Assembly (NCBI RefSeq): GCF_006539825.1
Contig: NZ_BJNT01000008.1
Coordinates: 1 to 64,000, forward strand
Direction: 5' to 3'
DNA length: 64,000 nucleotides
Origin: Corynebacterium variabile
GTDB lineage: Bacteria > Actinomycetota > Actinomycetes > Mycobacteriales > Mycobacteriaceae
The position numbers were made by a program, and so were the translations under genes. Shown piece after piece: positions 52,771 to 61,394 of the stretch. How positions within the stretch are numbered: the first letter of the stretch is position 1; each line of letters opens with the position of its first letter. The notes beneath the pieces were generated by a model. That model did no database searches. It was not told the origin of the DNA and saw only the letters and a program-made list of their open reading frames with translations.

Positions 52771-55700
52771 ATGGCCTCCCCTTCACTGCCCTCCTTCGAG
52801 AAGATCGTCGTCGCCAACCGCGGTGAGATCGCCGTCCGCGCCTTCCGCGCCGCCTACGAGACCGGTGCACAGACCGTCGCGGTGTACCCCCGCGAGGACC
52901 GCAACTCCTTCCACCGTTCCTTCGCCGACGAAGCCGTGCGCATCGGCACCGAGGGGTCGCCCGTCAAGGCCTACCTCGACATCGACGAGATCATCCGGGC
53001 CGCGAAGCAGACCGGGGCGGACGCCGTCTACCCGGGTTACGGCTTCCTCTCGGAGAACGCCGAACTCGCCCGGAAGTGTGCCGCCAACGGCATCACCTTC
53101 ATCGGCCCGTCCCCGGAGACCCTGGACCTCACCGGTGACAAGTCCGCCGCGGTCGAGGCCGCGCGCAAAGCCGGCCTGCCGATCCTCGACGACTCAGCCC
53201 CCAGCGAGGACATCGACGAGCTCGTCTCCTTCGCGGAAGGACGCACCTACCCGCTGTTCGTCAAGGCCGTCGCCGGTGGTGGAGGACGCGGTATGCGCTT
53301 CGTCGCTTCCCCCGACGAGCTGGCCGAGAAGGCTGCCGAGGCGTCCCGTGAGGCAGCCGCCGCCTTCGGTGACGGCCGTGTCTACATCGAGCGTGCGGTG
53401 ATCAACCCCCAGCACATCGAGGTCCAGATCCTCGGTGACACCCAGGGCAACATCATCCACCTCTTCGAGCGCGACTGCTCCCTGCAGCGCCGCCACCAGA
53501 AGGTCGTGGAGATCGCCCCGGCACAGCACATCTCCGCCGAACTGCGCGACCGGATCTGCGCGGACGCGGTGAAGTTCTGTGAGTCGATCAACTACTACGG
53601 TGCCGGCACCGTGGAGTTCCTCGTCGACGAGAACGAGAACCACGTCTTCATCGAGATGAACCCACGCATCCAGGTCGAGCACACGGTGACCGAGGAGGTC
53701 ACCTCCGTCGACCTGGTGAAGTCGCAGATGAACATCCTCGCCGGTGCGTCCCTCGCGGATCTGGGCCTCAGCCAGGACAGCATCGAGCTGCGCGGTGCGG
53801 CCCTGCAGACCCGCATCACCACCGAGGACCCGAACAACGGTTTCCGCCCGGACACCGGCGTCATCACCGCGTACCGCTCCCCGGGCGGAGCGGGCGTGCG
53901 TCTCGACGGTGCGGCGTCCCTCGGTGGCGAGATCACCGCGCACTTCGACTCGATGCTGGTGAAGATGACCTGCCGTGGCGCGGACTTCGCCCAGGCGGTC
54001 ACCCGTGCCCAGCGCGCGCTCAACGAGTTCACCGTCTCCGGTGTCGCAACCAACATCGGCTTCCTGCGGGCCCTGCTGCGGGAGGACGACTTCCAGCACC
54101 ACCGCATCTCCACGTCCTTCATCGCCGACCACCCGTGGCTGCTGCAGGCCCCGCCGGCCGACGACGAGGCCGGACGGCTGCTCGACTACCTCGCCGACGT
54201 GACCGTCAACCGGCCAAACGGTGAGCGGCCGACCGATCTGGTCCCCCACCGCAAGCTGCCGTCGGTCGTGCCGGTGAAGGACGCGACCACCGCCGGTGAA
54301 GGTCTCATGGCGCCGCCGCTGCCGCTGGGCTGCCGCGACCGCCTGCTCGAGGTCGGCCCCGCCGAGTTCGCCCGTCAGCTGCGTGCCCAGGAGGCCCTGG
54401 CCGTCACCGACACGACCTTCCGTGACGCACACCAGTCCCTGCTGGCCACCCGCGTGCGCACCACCGCCCTGGTGGACGCCGCGGAGGCCGTCGCCCGGCT
54501 GACCCCGGAGCTGCTGTCCGTCGAGGCCTGGGGTGGTGCGACCTACGACGTCGCCCTGCAGTTCCTCCACGAGGACCCGTGGGAGCGCCTGGGCCAGCTG
54601 CGCGAGGCCATGCCGAACACGAACATCCAGATGCTGCTGCGCGGCCGCAACACCGTCGGCTACACCCCGTACCCCGACGTGGTCTGCCGTTCGTTCGTCG
54701 CCGAGGCCGCGAAAAGCGGTGTAGACATCTTCCGCATCTTCGATGCCCTCAACGACATCGACCAGATGCGCACCGCCATCGACGCGGTACTGGAGACCGG
54801 CACCGGCGTCGCCGAGGTCGCCATGGCCTACGCCGGTGACCTCTCCAACCCGGCCGAGGACCTCTACACCCTCGACTACTACCTGAAGCTCGCCGAACAG
54901 ATCGTGGAGTCCGGCGCGCACGTCCTGGCGATCAAGGACATGGCCGGACTGCTCCGCCCGCAGGCAGCGTCCACCCTGGTGACCGCCCTGCGGAAGAACT
55001 TCGACCTGCCGGTCCACGTCCACACCCACGACACCGCCGGCGGACAGCTCGCGACCTACCTCGCCGCTGCCCAGGCAGGTGCGGACGCGGTGGACGGCGC
55101 GTCCGCCGCGATGGCCGGGACCACCTCCCAGCCGTCACTGTCCGCCATCGTCGCGGCCTTCGCACACACCGACCGGGACACCGGCATCTCGCTGGACGCG
55201 GTGAACTCCCTGGAGCCCTACTGGGAGGCCGTGCGCACCCTGTACAGCCCCTTCGAGTCCGGACTGGCCGGCCCGACGGGTCGCGTGTACACCCACGAGA
55301 TCCCGGGTGGCCAGCTGTCCAACCTGCGGACCCAGGCCACCGCCCTCGGCCTCGGCGACCGGTTCGAGCTCATCGAGGACGCCTACGCGGGCGTCAACAA
55401 GCTGCTCGGCCGGCCGACCAAGGTTACCCCGTCCTCCAAGGTCGTCGGTGACCTCGCGCTGCACCTCGTCGGTGCCGGTGTGACCGTCGAGGAGTTCGCC
55501 GCGGACCCGCAGAAGTACGACATCCCGGCGTCCGTCATCGCCTTCCTGCGCGGTGAGCTGGGCACCCCGCCCGGTGGCTGGCCCGAGCCGCTGCGCACGA
55601 AGGCTCTGGAAGGTCGTGCCTCGACCGCGTCCCGCGTCACCGAGGTTCCGGCCGAGGAGGAGGCGCACCTCAATGGTGAATCCTCCGACGAGCGTCGTGA

Positions 55701-56217
55701 TGCGCTGAGCCGCCTGCTCTTCCCGAAGGAGTCGAAGGGCTTCGCCGAGCACGAGCGTCAGTTCGGCGATGTCTCCGTGCTCACCGACCGCCAGTTCTTC
55801 TACGGCCTCCAGGAAGGCGAGGAGACCGCCGTGCGGATCAAGGGCAACCCGCCGATGGTGGTGCGCCTGGATGCCGTGGGTGAGCCCGACGAGAAGGGCA
55901 TGCGTCAGGTCGTGATGAACGTCAACGGCCAGATCCGCCCGATGCGGGTGCGTGACCGGTCCGTCGAGTCCGTCACCGCCGCCGCCGAGAAGGCCGATCC
56001 TGCCGTGGCCGGCCATGTCGCCGCACCGTTCGCCGGTGCGGTGACCGTCACCGCGAAGGTCGGCGACGAGGTCGAGGCCGGCGACGCCGTGGCCGTCATC
56101 GAGGCCATGAAGATGGAGGCGTCGATCACCGCTCCGGTCGCCGGCAAGGTCGCCCGCGTCGTCATGACCCAGCCGACCAAGGTGGAGGGCGGCGACCTGC
56201 TCGTCGTCGTGGAGTAG
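52771..56217 (+). CDS. pyc: Pyruvate carboxylase
   Basis: Biotin enzyme making oxaloacetate from pyruvate, bicarbonate and ATP, the main anaplerotic step on lactate. The 1148 residues show the biotin carboxylase domain (about 10-460; KIVVANRGEIAVRAFRA, glycine loop KAVAGGGGRGMRF, ERDCSLQRRHQKVVE, FIEMNPRIQVEHTVTEE). The carboxyltransferase barrel follows (about 540-830; DTTFRDAHQSLLATRVRT, HVHTHDTAGGQ), then the tetramerisation region and a biotin domain with EAMKMEAS (biotinyl-Lys near 1114). ATG 52771 has AGAAAGGA ten bases upstream. Near prpDBC as in C. glutamicum, where pyc lies close to prp genes. Confidence 0.97.
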   Translation: MASPSLPSFEKIVVANRGEIAVRAFRAAYETGAQTVAVYPREDRNSFHRSFADEAVRIGTEGSPVKAYLDIDEIIRAAKQTGADAVYPGYGFLSENAELARKCAANGITFIGPSPETLDLTGDKSAAVEAARKAGLPILDDSAPSEDIDELVSFAEGRTYPLFVKAVAGGGGRGMRFVASPDELAEKAAEASREAAAAFGDGRVYIERAVINPQHIEVQILGDTQGNIIHLFERDCSLQRRHQKVVEIAPAQHISAELRDRICADAVKFCESINYYGAGTVEFLVDENENHVFIEMNPRIQVEHTVTEEVTSVDLVKSQMNILAGASLADLGLSQDSIELRGAALQTRITTEDPNNGFRPDTGVITAYRSPGGAGVRLDGAASLGGEITAHFDSMLVKMTCRGADFAQAVTRAQRALNEFTVSGVATNIGFLRALLREDDFQHHRISTSFIADHPWLLQAPPADDEAGRLLDYLADVTVNRPNGERPTDLVPHRKLPSVVPVKDATTAGEGLMAPPLPLGCRDRLLEVGPAEFARQLRAQEALAVTDTTFRDAHQSLLATRVRTTALVDAAEAVARLTPELLSVEAWGGATYDVALQFLHEDPWERLGQLREAMPNTNIQMLLRGRNTVGYTPYPDVVCRSFVAEAAKSGVDIFRIFDALNDIDQMRTAIDAVLETGTGVAEVAMAYAGDLSNPAEDLYTLDYYLKLAEQIVESGAHVLAIKDMAGLLRPQAASTLVTALRKNFDLPVHVHTHDTAGGQLATYLAAAQAGADAVDGASAAMAGTTSQPSLSAIVAAFAHTDRDTGISLDAVNSLEPYWEAVRTLYSPFESGLAGPTGRVYTHEIPGGQLSNLRTQATALGLGDRFELIEDAYAGVNKLLGRPTKVTPSSKVVGDLALHLVGAGVTVEEFAADPQKYDIPASVIAFLRGELGTPPGGWPEPLRTKALEGRASTASRVTEVPAEEEAHLNGESSDERRDALSRLLFPKESKGFAEHERQFGDVSVLTDRQFFYGLQEGEETAVRIKGNPPMVVRLDAVGEPDEKGMRQVVMNVNGQIRPMRVRDRSVESVTAAAEKADPAVAGHVAAPFAGAVTVTAKVGDEVEAGDAVAVIEAMKMEASITAPVAGKVARVVMTQPTKVEGGDLLVVVE

Positions 56218-56251
56218 TACTCCGCCGCTGCAGCGACTCCACCATGCCCCC

Positions 56252-56285
56252 CCCCCGGCCCGCGTCTACAACCGCGGACCGGGGG
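56252..56285. terminator. Bidirectional hairpin between pyc and lrp
   Basis: CCCCCGGCCCGCG (56252-56264) pairs with CGCGGACCGGGGG (56273-56285) with one mismatch. The lrp stop codon lies in the loop, so the hairpin uses the last codons of lrp. A run of ten C (56247-56256) precedes it. Confidence 0.6.
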
Positions 56286-56721
56286 CACCGGTGTCTATGC
56301 GCTTCATGACCATGGTGGAGGTCAGCCGTTCCACCCCGGGCAGGGTGCCGAGCACCGTGTCGTAGAGCTCCTGGTAGCCGGCGAGGTCCCGGCTGAGCGT
56401 CCGCAGGATGAAGTCTGTCTCGCCGAAGAGCCGCTCTGCGGAGATGACGGCCGGCTCAGCGGCGACCGCCTTCTCGAAGGCCGCGACAGTGGCCTGGTCG
56501 GTCCGCCCCATCGTCACCATGACGAGAGCCTCGAAGCCCAGTCCGAGCGCTTCGGGGGCGATCTCGGCATGGTAGCCGCGGATCGCCCCGGAGCTCTCGA
56601 GATCCTTCACCCTGCGGTGGCAGGCGGAGACGCTGAGCCGGACCTTCCGGGCGAGATCGGTGACACTCATCCGACCGTCCCGCTGAAGGTACGACATTAT
56701 TTCCCTGTCAACGGCATCCAT
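56266..56721 (-). CDS. Lrp/AsnC-family transcriptional regulator
   Basis: Amino-acid-responsive regulator, probably controlling the divergent LysE-type exporter. The 151 residues have an N-terminal winged helix (about 1-60; MSVTDLARKVRLSVSACHRRVKDLESSGAIRGYHAEI) and a C-terminal RAM ligand-binding/oligomer domain with GETDFILRTLSRDLAGYQELYDTVLGTLPGVERLTSTMVMK. ATG 56721 is chosen over an in-frame TTG two codons upstream. There is no ribosome site, and the 13-bp palindrome at 56724-56736 lies immediately upstream, so a leaderless autoregulated message is likely. Ligand unknown; leucine or another exported amino acid is plausible. Confidence 0.88.
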   Translation of the reverse strand: MDAVDREIMSYLQRDGRMSVTDLARKVRLSVSACHRRVKDLESSGAIRGYHAEIAPEALGLGFEALVMVTMGRTDQATVAAFEKAVAAEPAVISAERLFGETDFILRTLSRDLAGYQELYDTVLGTLPGVERLTSTMVMKRIDTGAPGPRL

Positions 56722-56723
56722 AC

Positions 56724-56736
56724 GCAATATTATTGC
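56724..56736. promoter_or_regulatory. AT-rich palindrome between lrp and lysE-type gene
   Basis: GCAATA-T-TATTGC is a perfect 13-bp palindrome, unusually AT-rich for this DNA and typical of Lrp operators. It starts 3 nt before the lrp ATG and covers its probable -10 (TAATAT on the minus strand). Confidence 0.6.
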
Positions 56737-56790
56737 ACGTTACCGTCCCAACCGACGAAAACTCAGGAACACCTCCCCGGGAACCCGCAA

Positions 56791-56796
56791 TAAACT
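56791..56796 (+). promoter_or_regulatory. -10 box of leaderless lysE-type gene
   Basis: TAAACT, 8 nt before GTG 56805. No consensus -35, consistent with activation by the divergent Lrp protein. Confidence 0.45.
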
Positions 56797-56804
56797 TGTG
56801 ACGC

Positions 56805-57440
56805 GTGGAAACAGCACTCGTCCTCCAGTTCGCACTCACCGCCGGCCTCTTCTCACTCATGCCCGGCGCCGACTGGGCCTACGCCATCACCGCGGGCCTC
56901 CGGTCCCGGTCCATCGTTGCGCCGATCCTCGGACTGGCCAGTGGATACGTCGTCGTCGTGTCGGTGATTGCCATGGGCGTAGGCGCCGTGGTGGCGTCCT
57001 CCCCCGGGATTCTCACGGCACTGACCGTGGTCGGGGCGTCCTACATCCTCTGGCTCGGCGTGAGCACGCTACTCGGGGTGACATCCGGCGACGGGACGCT
57101 CGTCGCGGTGACGGGCACAGAGTCCGCCGACCGCAGCGGCAGTCTGCGGCAGTACCTGCACGGCATGGGCGTCAGCGGCATCAACCCCAAGGGCCTCATG
57201 CTGCTGCTCGCCCTGCTCCCCCAGTTCCTCACCGAGGGAGGCTGGGCCTCCGGTGTCCAGATCCTCCTGCTCGGCGGTATCTTCATCCTCGAGATCCTCG
57301 TCGTCTACTCCGGCGTGGCGGTGGCCGCCCGCTCCCTGCTGCGCTCGCGTCCCCGGCTGAGCATGGCGGTCAGTGTGGCCTCCGGGCTCTTCCTCACGGT
57401 CTTCGGTACCTGGCTTCTGCTCGACGCGCTGGTCGTCTAG
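56805..57440 (+). CDS. LysE/RhtB-family amino-acid exporter
   Basis: Membrane protein of 211 residues with about six helices, exporting an amino acid or related metabolite. Family features are the start ALVLQFALTAGLFSLMPGADWAYAITAGLRS (the MxPGPD-like MPGAD motif) and GVSGINPKGLMLLLALLPQFL. GTG 56805 is leaderless after TAAACT. The divergent Lrp-type gene is the probable regulator, an arrangement common for this family. It converges on the VIT-type gene with 7 bp between stops. Substrate not predictable. Confidence 0.9.
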   Translation: METALVLQFALTAGLFSLMPGADWAYAITAGLRSRSIVAPILGLASGYVVVVSVIAMGVGAVVASSPGILTALTVVGASYILWLGVSTLLGVTSGDGTLVAVTGTESADRSGSLRQYLHGMGVSGINPKGLMLLLALLPQFLTEGGWASGVQILLLGGIFILEILVVYSGVAVAARSLLRSRPRLSMAVSVASGLFLTVFGTWLLLDALVV

Positions 57441-57447
57441 ACGTCCG

Positions 57448-58149
57448 TCAGACGTCGAACAACGAGCCGACCGCGTAGGTCGCCGCGAGTCCCAGTGCAC
57501 CGCCGATGACGAGGCGGGCGACGGACTTCCCCACCGGGTTCCCGCCGAGCCGCGCGGAGACTGCACCGGTCACCGCGAGAGCGAGCAGCGTCACCACGGT
57601 CACGACGACCGCAGCCACACTGTGCGGGGCTATCAGGACCGCCAGCATCGGCAGCAGCGCCCCGAGGATGAACGACACCGCCGAGGATCCGGCCGCGGCC
57701 CAGGGGCTGGTGAGGTCCTCCTCGTCGATACCGAGTTCCAGCTGCAGGTGGGCCCGCAGCGGATCCCCCGCCTGGATTTCCGCGGCGGCCTTCTCCGCCG
57801 TCTCTGCCGAGATGCCGTAACCCCGGAGGATCCCCGCCATCTCCTCGGTCTCCTCGGCCGGCATGTCCGTCAACTCGCCGGTTTCCTTGGCGATCAACGA
57901 CTTCTCGCTGTCGCGCTGTGCGGAGACGGAAACGTACTCCCCCAGAGCCATCGAGACCGCACCCGCGACGGCAGCAGCCATGCCCGCGGTGAAGATCGCG
58001 GTGGACCCCGCCCCGGAGGCGATGACGCCTAGCAGCAGGGCGGAGGTCGAGACGATGCCGTCGTTGGCACCCAGCACCCCGGCCCGCAGGGTGTTGAGTT
58101 TCGCGTTGACGGAGGTCGGATGGGCTTCGCCCGGATGTGCGGTGGTCAT
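57448..58149 (-). CDS. VIT1/CCC1-family metal transporter
   Basis: Membrane protein moving Fe(II) or Mn(II), in bacteria probably exporting. The 233 residues have five predicted helices. The first carries LRAGVLGANDGIVSTSALLLGV, the family signature; AVSMALGEYVSVSAQRDSE follows, with the Glu/Met metal path. A cytosolic helical hairpin (about 90-155) rich in Glu forms the metal-binding domain of this family. The last helices end GLAATYAVGSLFDV. ATG 58149. No iron box (DtxR) was evident upstream. Direction of transport and metal are inferred from the family. Confidence 0.88.
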   Translation of the reverse strand: MTTAHPGEAHPTSVNAKLNTLRAGVLGANDGIVSTSALLLGVIASGAGSTAIFTAGMAAAVAGAVSMALGEYVSVSAQRDSEKSLIAKETGELTDMPAEETEEMAGILRGYGISAETAEKAAAEIQAGDPLRAHLQLELGIDEEDLTSPWAAAGSSAVSFILGALLPMLAVLIAPHSVAAVVVTVVTLLALAVTGAVSARLGGNPVGKSVARLVIGGALGLAATYAVGSLFDV

Positions 58150-58233
58150 ATCCCCAGCGTATGCGACAGATTCGTGCTGTGACCAGCATGGACAGGCAAC
58201 CCTGCAGGATCGCCGGCGCCGTCCTGAAACGCC

Positions 58234-59664
58234 CTAGAGGATATCGCCGGGGGTGTAGGCGGCGGCGTCCGGGTACTTGGCGACGACGGCGGCGACGCGG
58301 GCGAGGACGCGGGCGGTCTGGTCCTCCGCCGCACCGATGAAGGCGTGACGGTCGGCCAAGGCCGCGGTGAGGGCGTCGGCGTCCAGCGGGAGACGCTCAT
58401 CGGCGGCGAGGCGGGCGACGAGGTCTTGTCCGCCACCGTTCTCGCGCATGTTCAGTGCGACGGCGACGGCGTTCTCCTTGATGACCTCGTGGGCGGTCTC
58501 CCGGCCGACTCCGGCGCGCACCGCGGCCATGAGAATACGGGTCGTGGCGAGGAACGGCAGGTAACGCTCCAGCTCACGGTCGATCATCGCGGGGAACGCA
58601 CCGAACTCGTCGAGGACGGTGAGGAAGGTCTCGCACTGACCGTCGAAGGCGAAGAAGGCGTCCGGCAGAGCGACACGGCGGACGACCGAGCAGAAGACGT
58701 CGCCCTCGTTCCACTGGGAACCGGCGAGGTCGGAGGCCATGGTCATGTAGCCGCGGAGGATGATCTGCATGCCGCCGACGCGCTCGCAGGAGCGGGCGTT
58801 CATCTTGTGCGGCATGGCGGAGGAACCGACCTGGCCCTCCTTGAATCCCTCGGTGACGGTCTCGTTGCCGGCCATGAGGCGGATGGTCATCGACAGGGAC
58901 GACATCGCGGCACCGGTCTCCACCAGGGCGGAGAGGGCGTCGAAGTCAAGGGAACGCGGGTAGACCTGGCCGACGGAGTCGAAGATGCGGGAGAAACCGA
59001 GCTCCTCGGCGATCTTCTTCTCGAACTCGGCGAGCTTGTCCACGTCGCCGCCGAGAAGGTCCAGCATGTCCTGGCTGGTGCCCATCGGGCCCTTGATGCC
59101 GCGCAGCGGGTAGCGGGACAGCAGGTCCTCGATGCGCTCAATGCCGAGCATGAGCTCGTCGGCGGCGGACGCGAACCGCTTGCCGAGGGTGGTGGCCTGG
59201 GCGGCGACGTTGTGGGAACGGCCGGCCATGACGAGGGTCTTGTACTCCCCGGCGCGGGTCGCGATGCGGGCGAGGACGGCGACGGCCTTGTCGCGGGCGA
59301 TCTCGAGGGAGCGGCGGATCTGCAGCTGCTCCACGTTCTCGGTGAGGTCGCGGGAGGTCATGCCCTTGTGGATGTCCTCGTGACCGGCCAGCGCATTGAA
59401 CTCCTCGATGCGGGCCTTGACGTCGTGGCGGGTGACCTTCTCCCGCTCGGCGATGGAGGCGAGGTCGATGGTCTCGATGACGCGCTCGTAGTCTTCGACG
59501 GCACCGTCGGCGATATCCACCCCCATCTCCTTCTGGGCCTTCATCACGGCGATCCACAGCCGGCGCTCGGCGAGGATCTTGTCCTCGGGGCTCCAGATGC
59601 GGGTCAGCTCAGGAGAGGCGTAGCGGTCAGCCAGGACATTGGAGATCTTCTTCTTGTCAGCCAC
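58234..59664 (-). CDS. purB: Adenylosuccinate lyase
   Basis: Acts twice in purine synthesis, splitting fumarate from SAICAR and from adenylosuccinate. The 476 residues of the fumarase/aspartase superfamily include TSRDLTENVEQLQ, MAGRSHNVAAQATTLGKRF (general acid His), GPMGTSQDMLDLL and the flexible loop GQVGSSAMPHKMNARSCERV with the catalytic Ser. GTG 59664 lies 7 nt after GATACT, so the message is leaderless; the frame stays open upstream without similarity. It follows the normal purC-purB order, but about 15 kb apart. Confidence 0.96.
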   Translation of the reverse strand: MADKKKISNVLADRYASPELTRIWSPEDKILAERRLWIAVMKAQKEMGVDIADGAVEDYERVIETIDLASIAEREKVTRHDVKARIEEFNALAGHEDIHKGMTSRDLTENVEQLQIRRSLEIARDKAVAVLARIATRAGEYKTLVMAGRSHNVAAQATTLGKRFASAADELMLGIERIEDLLSRYPLRGIKGPMGTSQDMLDLLGGDVDKLAEFEKKIAEELGFSRIFDSVGQVYPRSLDFDALSALVETGAAMSSLSMTIRLMAGNETVTEGFKEGQVGSSAMPHKMNARSCERVGGMQIILRGYMTMASDLAGSQWNEGDVFCSVVRRVALPDAFFAFDGQCETFLTVLDEFGAFPAMIDRELERYLPFLATTRILMAAVRAGVGRETAHEVIKENAVAVALNMRENGGGQDLVARLAADERLPLDADALTAALADRHAFIGAAEDQTARVLARVAAVVAKYPDAAAYTPGDIL

Positions 59665-59671
59665 GCGTTCC

Positions 59672-59677
59672 AGTATC
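59672..59677 (-). promoter_or_regulatory. -10 box of leaderless purB
   Basis: GATACT on the minus strand, 7 nt before the GTG start. Confidence 0.45.
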
Positions 59678-59832
59678 CCACATGGTGCGGCAACTGCTGC
59701 CACCGTGCCTGCGGTCACCCGAATCTGTACCCGATCATCACGTTTCTGGAGGACGCAGACAACGGCAAGGCCAGATCCGTCATGATTGTGTACGCCCCAT
59801 GGGACGGGGTGCTGCTCCCGTGGGGAGGGGCC

Positions 59833-60097
59833 ATGCGTTCTCTCCGCTCTGCGCTGCACCTCCCATTCCTCGACGTTTCCCTCACCGTCGCCGCCCTCGT
59901 GTTGACTGCATGTTCGTCGGACGACGACTCCTCCTCCGAGACCCCCTGCCGACGCCCGGACCTCGACGCCACCGGTTCTCAGCAACATATCCGATGACGG
60001 TACCTGCGATCCCGGGGACATCGACCACACCGAAGTGACCGTCCCCGCCCACGATGATGCGAACACGTCCGAGACCTGCACCATGGGCGTGGCGTGA
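59833..60097 (+). pseudogene. Small lipoprotein gene with a frameshift in a C5 run
   Basis: ATG 59833, after GGGGAGGGG, opens a lipoprotein signal peptide (SLTVAALVLTACSSDDDSSS; Cys27). The frame then runs into CRRPDLDATGSQQHIR and stops at 59997. Reading from the C-run at 59942-59946 in the next frame gives PPADARTSTPPVLSNISDDG and continues to a stop at 60097. With four C in place of five the two parts join into one 87-residue secreted protein rich in Asp/Thr with two Cys outside the lipobox. So the gene is either broken, phase-variable, or a sequencing error at the homopolymer. Family unknown. Confidence 0.55.
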
Positions 60098-60112
60098 TCT
60101 CGATGACCGGGG

Positions 60113-61366
60113 CTACAGCACCTGCTGGCCAGGCTTCTCCACCCGGTTGAAGCGGGAGAGCTGGGTGACATGCTCCGGGGTCAGCTCACCGATGGTGTTG
60201 ACCTGCAGCAGTTTCATGGTGCGCTCGATCTGGGACTGCAGGATCGAGATGGTGCGGTCCACGCCCTCGCGTCCTCCGGCCATGAGCCCGTACAGGTAGG
60301 CACGGCCGATGAGGGTGAAGTCCGCGCCGAGCGCCATGGCGGCGACGATGTCCGCACCGTTCATGATGCCGGTGTCGACGATGAGCTCCATGTCATCGCC
60401 CACAGCGTCCCGCACCGAGGGGAGCAGCTGGAACGGCACAGGGGCACGGTCGAGCTGGCGTCCGCCGTGGTTGGACAGGACGACGGCATCCACCCCGAGC
60501 TCGGCGAGCGTCACCGAGTCCTCGACATTCTGGACGCCCTTCACGGCGATCTTGCCCGGCCACATCTCCCGGATGATCTCGAGATCCTTGAAGTTGATCG
60601 TCGGATCCATCGCGGAATCCAGCAGCTCGCCGACGGTACCGCCGGTCGAGGACAGGGACGCGAACTCCAGCGGCGGGGTGGTGAGGAAGTCGATCCACCA
60701 CCAGGGCCGGGGGATGGCGTCCAGAATGGTCTTCGCCGTGAGCTGCGGCGGGATGGAGAAACCGTGGCGGGTGTCGCGCATGCGGTTGCCGGCGACGGGG
60801 GTGTCCACGGTGAAGAAGAGGGTGTCGTAGCCGGCCTGCGCGGCACGTTCGACAAGACCGTAGGAGATGTCCCGGTCCTTCATGACGTAGAGCTGGAACC
60901 AGTTGCGGCCGGCCGGGTTGGTGGCCCTGACATCTTCGATGGAGGTGGTGCCGAGCGTGGACAGCGTGAACGGGATGCGGGCGGACGCGGCGGCACCGGC
61001 ACCGGCGATCTCCCCCTCGGTCTGCATCAGGCGGGTGAATCCGGTCGGTGCGATACCGAACGGCAGCGCCGAGGTGCCGCCGAGGATCTCGGTGGTGGTG
61101 TCGATGTGGGAGGCGTCCCTGAGGATCGACGGGTGGAACTCGACATCCTCGAAAGCCCGGCGCGCACGGGCGAGGGAGATCTCGCCCTCCGCGGCGCCGT
61201 CGGTGTAGTCGAAGGCGGACGCCGGGGTCCGGCGTTTCGCGATCTTCCTCAGGTCGTAGATGGTGAGGGCCTTCTCCAACCGACGCTTCTTCGCGTTGAA
61301 CTCGGGCTTCTTGAACTGCATGAGCTCAAGGATCTCGGACGGGTGCGGGAACTGACGTGTAACCAT
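60113..61366 (-). CDS. lldD: L-lactate dehydrogenase (quinone), FMN type
   Basis: Membrane-associated flavoenzyme oxidising L-lactate to pyruvate and passing electrons to menaquinone. The 417 residues of the alpha-hydroxyacid oxidase family show ASAFDYTDGAAEGEISL, GIAPTGFTRLMQTEGE, the FMN-site WFQLYVMKDRD and the active-site SNHGGRQLDRAP with the catalytic His, then DTGIMNGADIVAAMALGA. Length equals C. glutamicum LldD. It follows the permease lctP by 28 bp on the same strand, forming an uptake-oxidation operon. No helix is needed for membrane contact in this family. Confidence 0.94.
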   Translation of the reverse strand: MVTRQFPHPSEILELMQFKKPEFNAKKRRLEKALTIYDLRKIAKRRTPASAFDYTDGAAEGEISLARARRAFEDVEFHPSILRDASHIDTTTEILGGTSALPFGIAPTGFTRLMQTEGEIAGAGAAASARIPFTLSTLGTTSIEDVRATNPAGRNWFQLYVMKDRDISYGLVERAAQAGYDTLFFTVDTPVAGNRMRDTRHGFSIPPQLTAKTILDAIPRPWWWIDFLTTPPLEFASLSSTGGTVGELLDSAMDPTINFKDLEIIREMWPGKIAVKGVQNVEDSVTLAELGVDAVVLSNHGGRQLDRAPVPFQLLPSVRDAVGDDMELIVDTGIMNGADIVAAMALGADFTLIGRAYLYGLMAGGREGVDRTISILQSQIERTMKLLQVNTIGELTPEHVTQLSRFNRVEKPGQQVL

Positions 61367-61394
61367 GTGAAACTATGGTACGCCTGGTCTGAAC

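Noticed and set aside
59682..60038. Arg/Pro-rich 118-codon frame after purB
   Set aside because: It is an out-of-frame reading of the lipoprotein remnant; the lipobox frame is far more credible.
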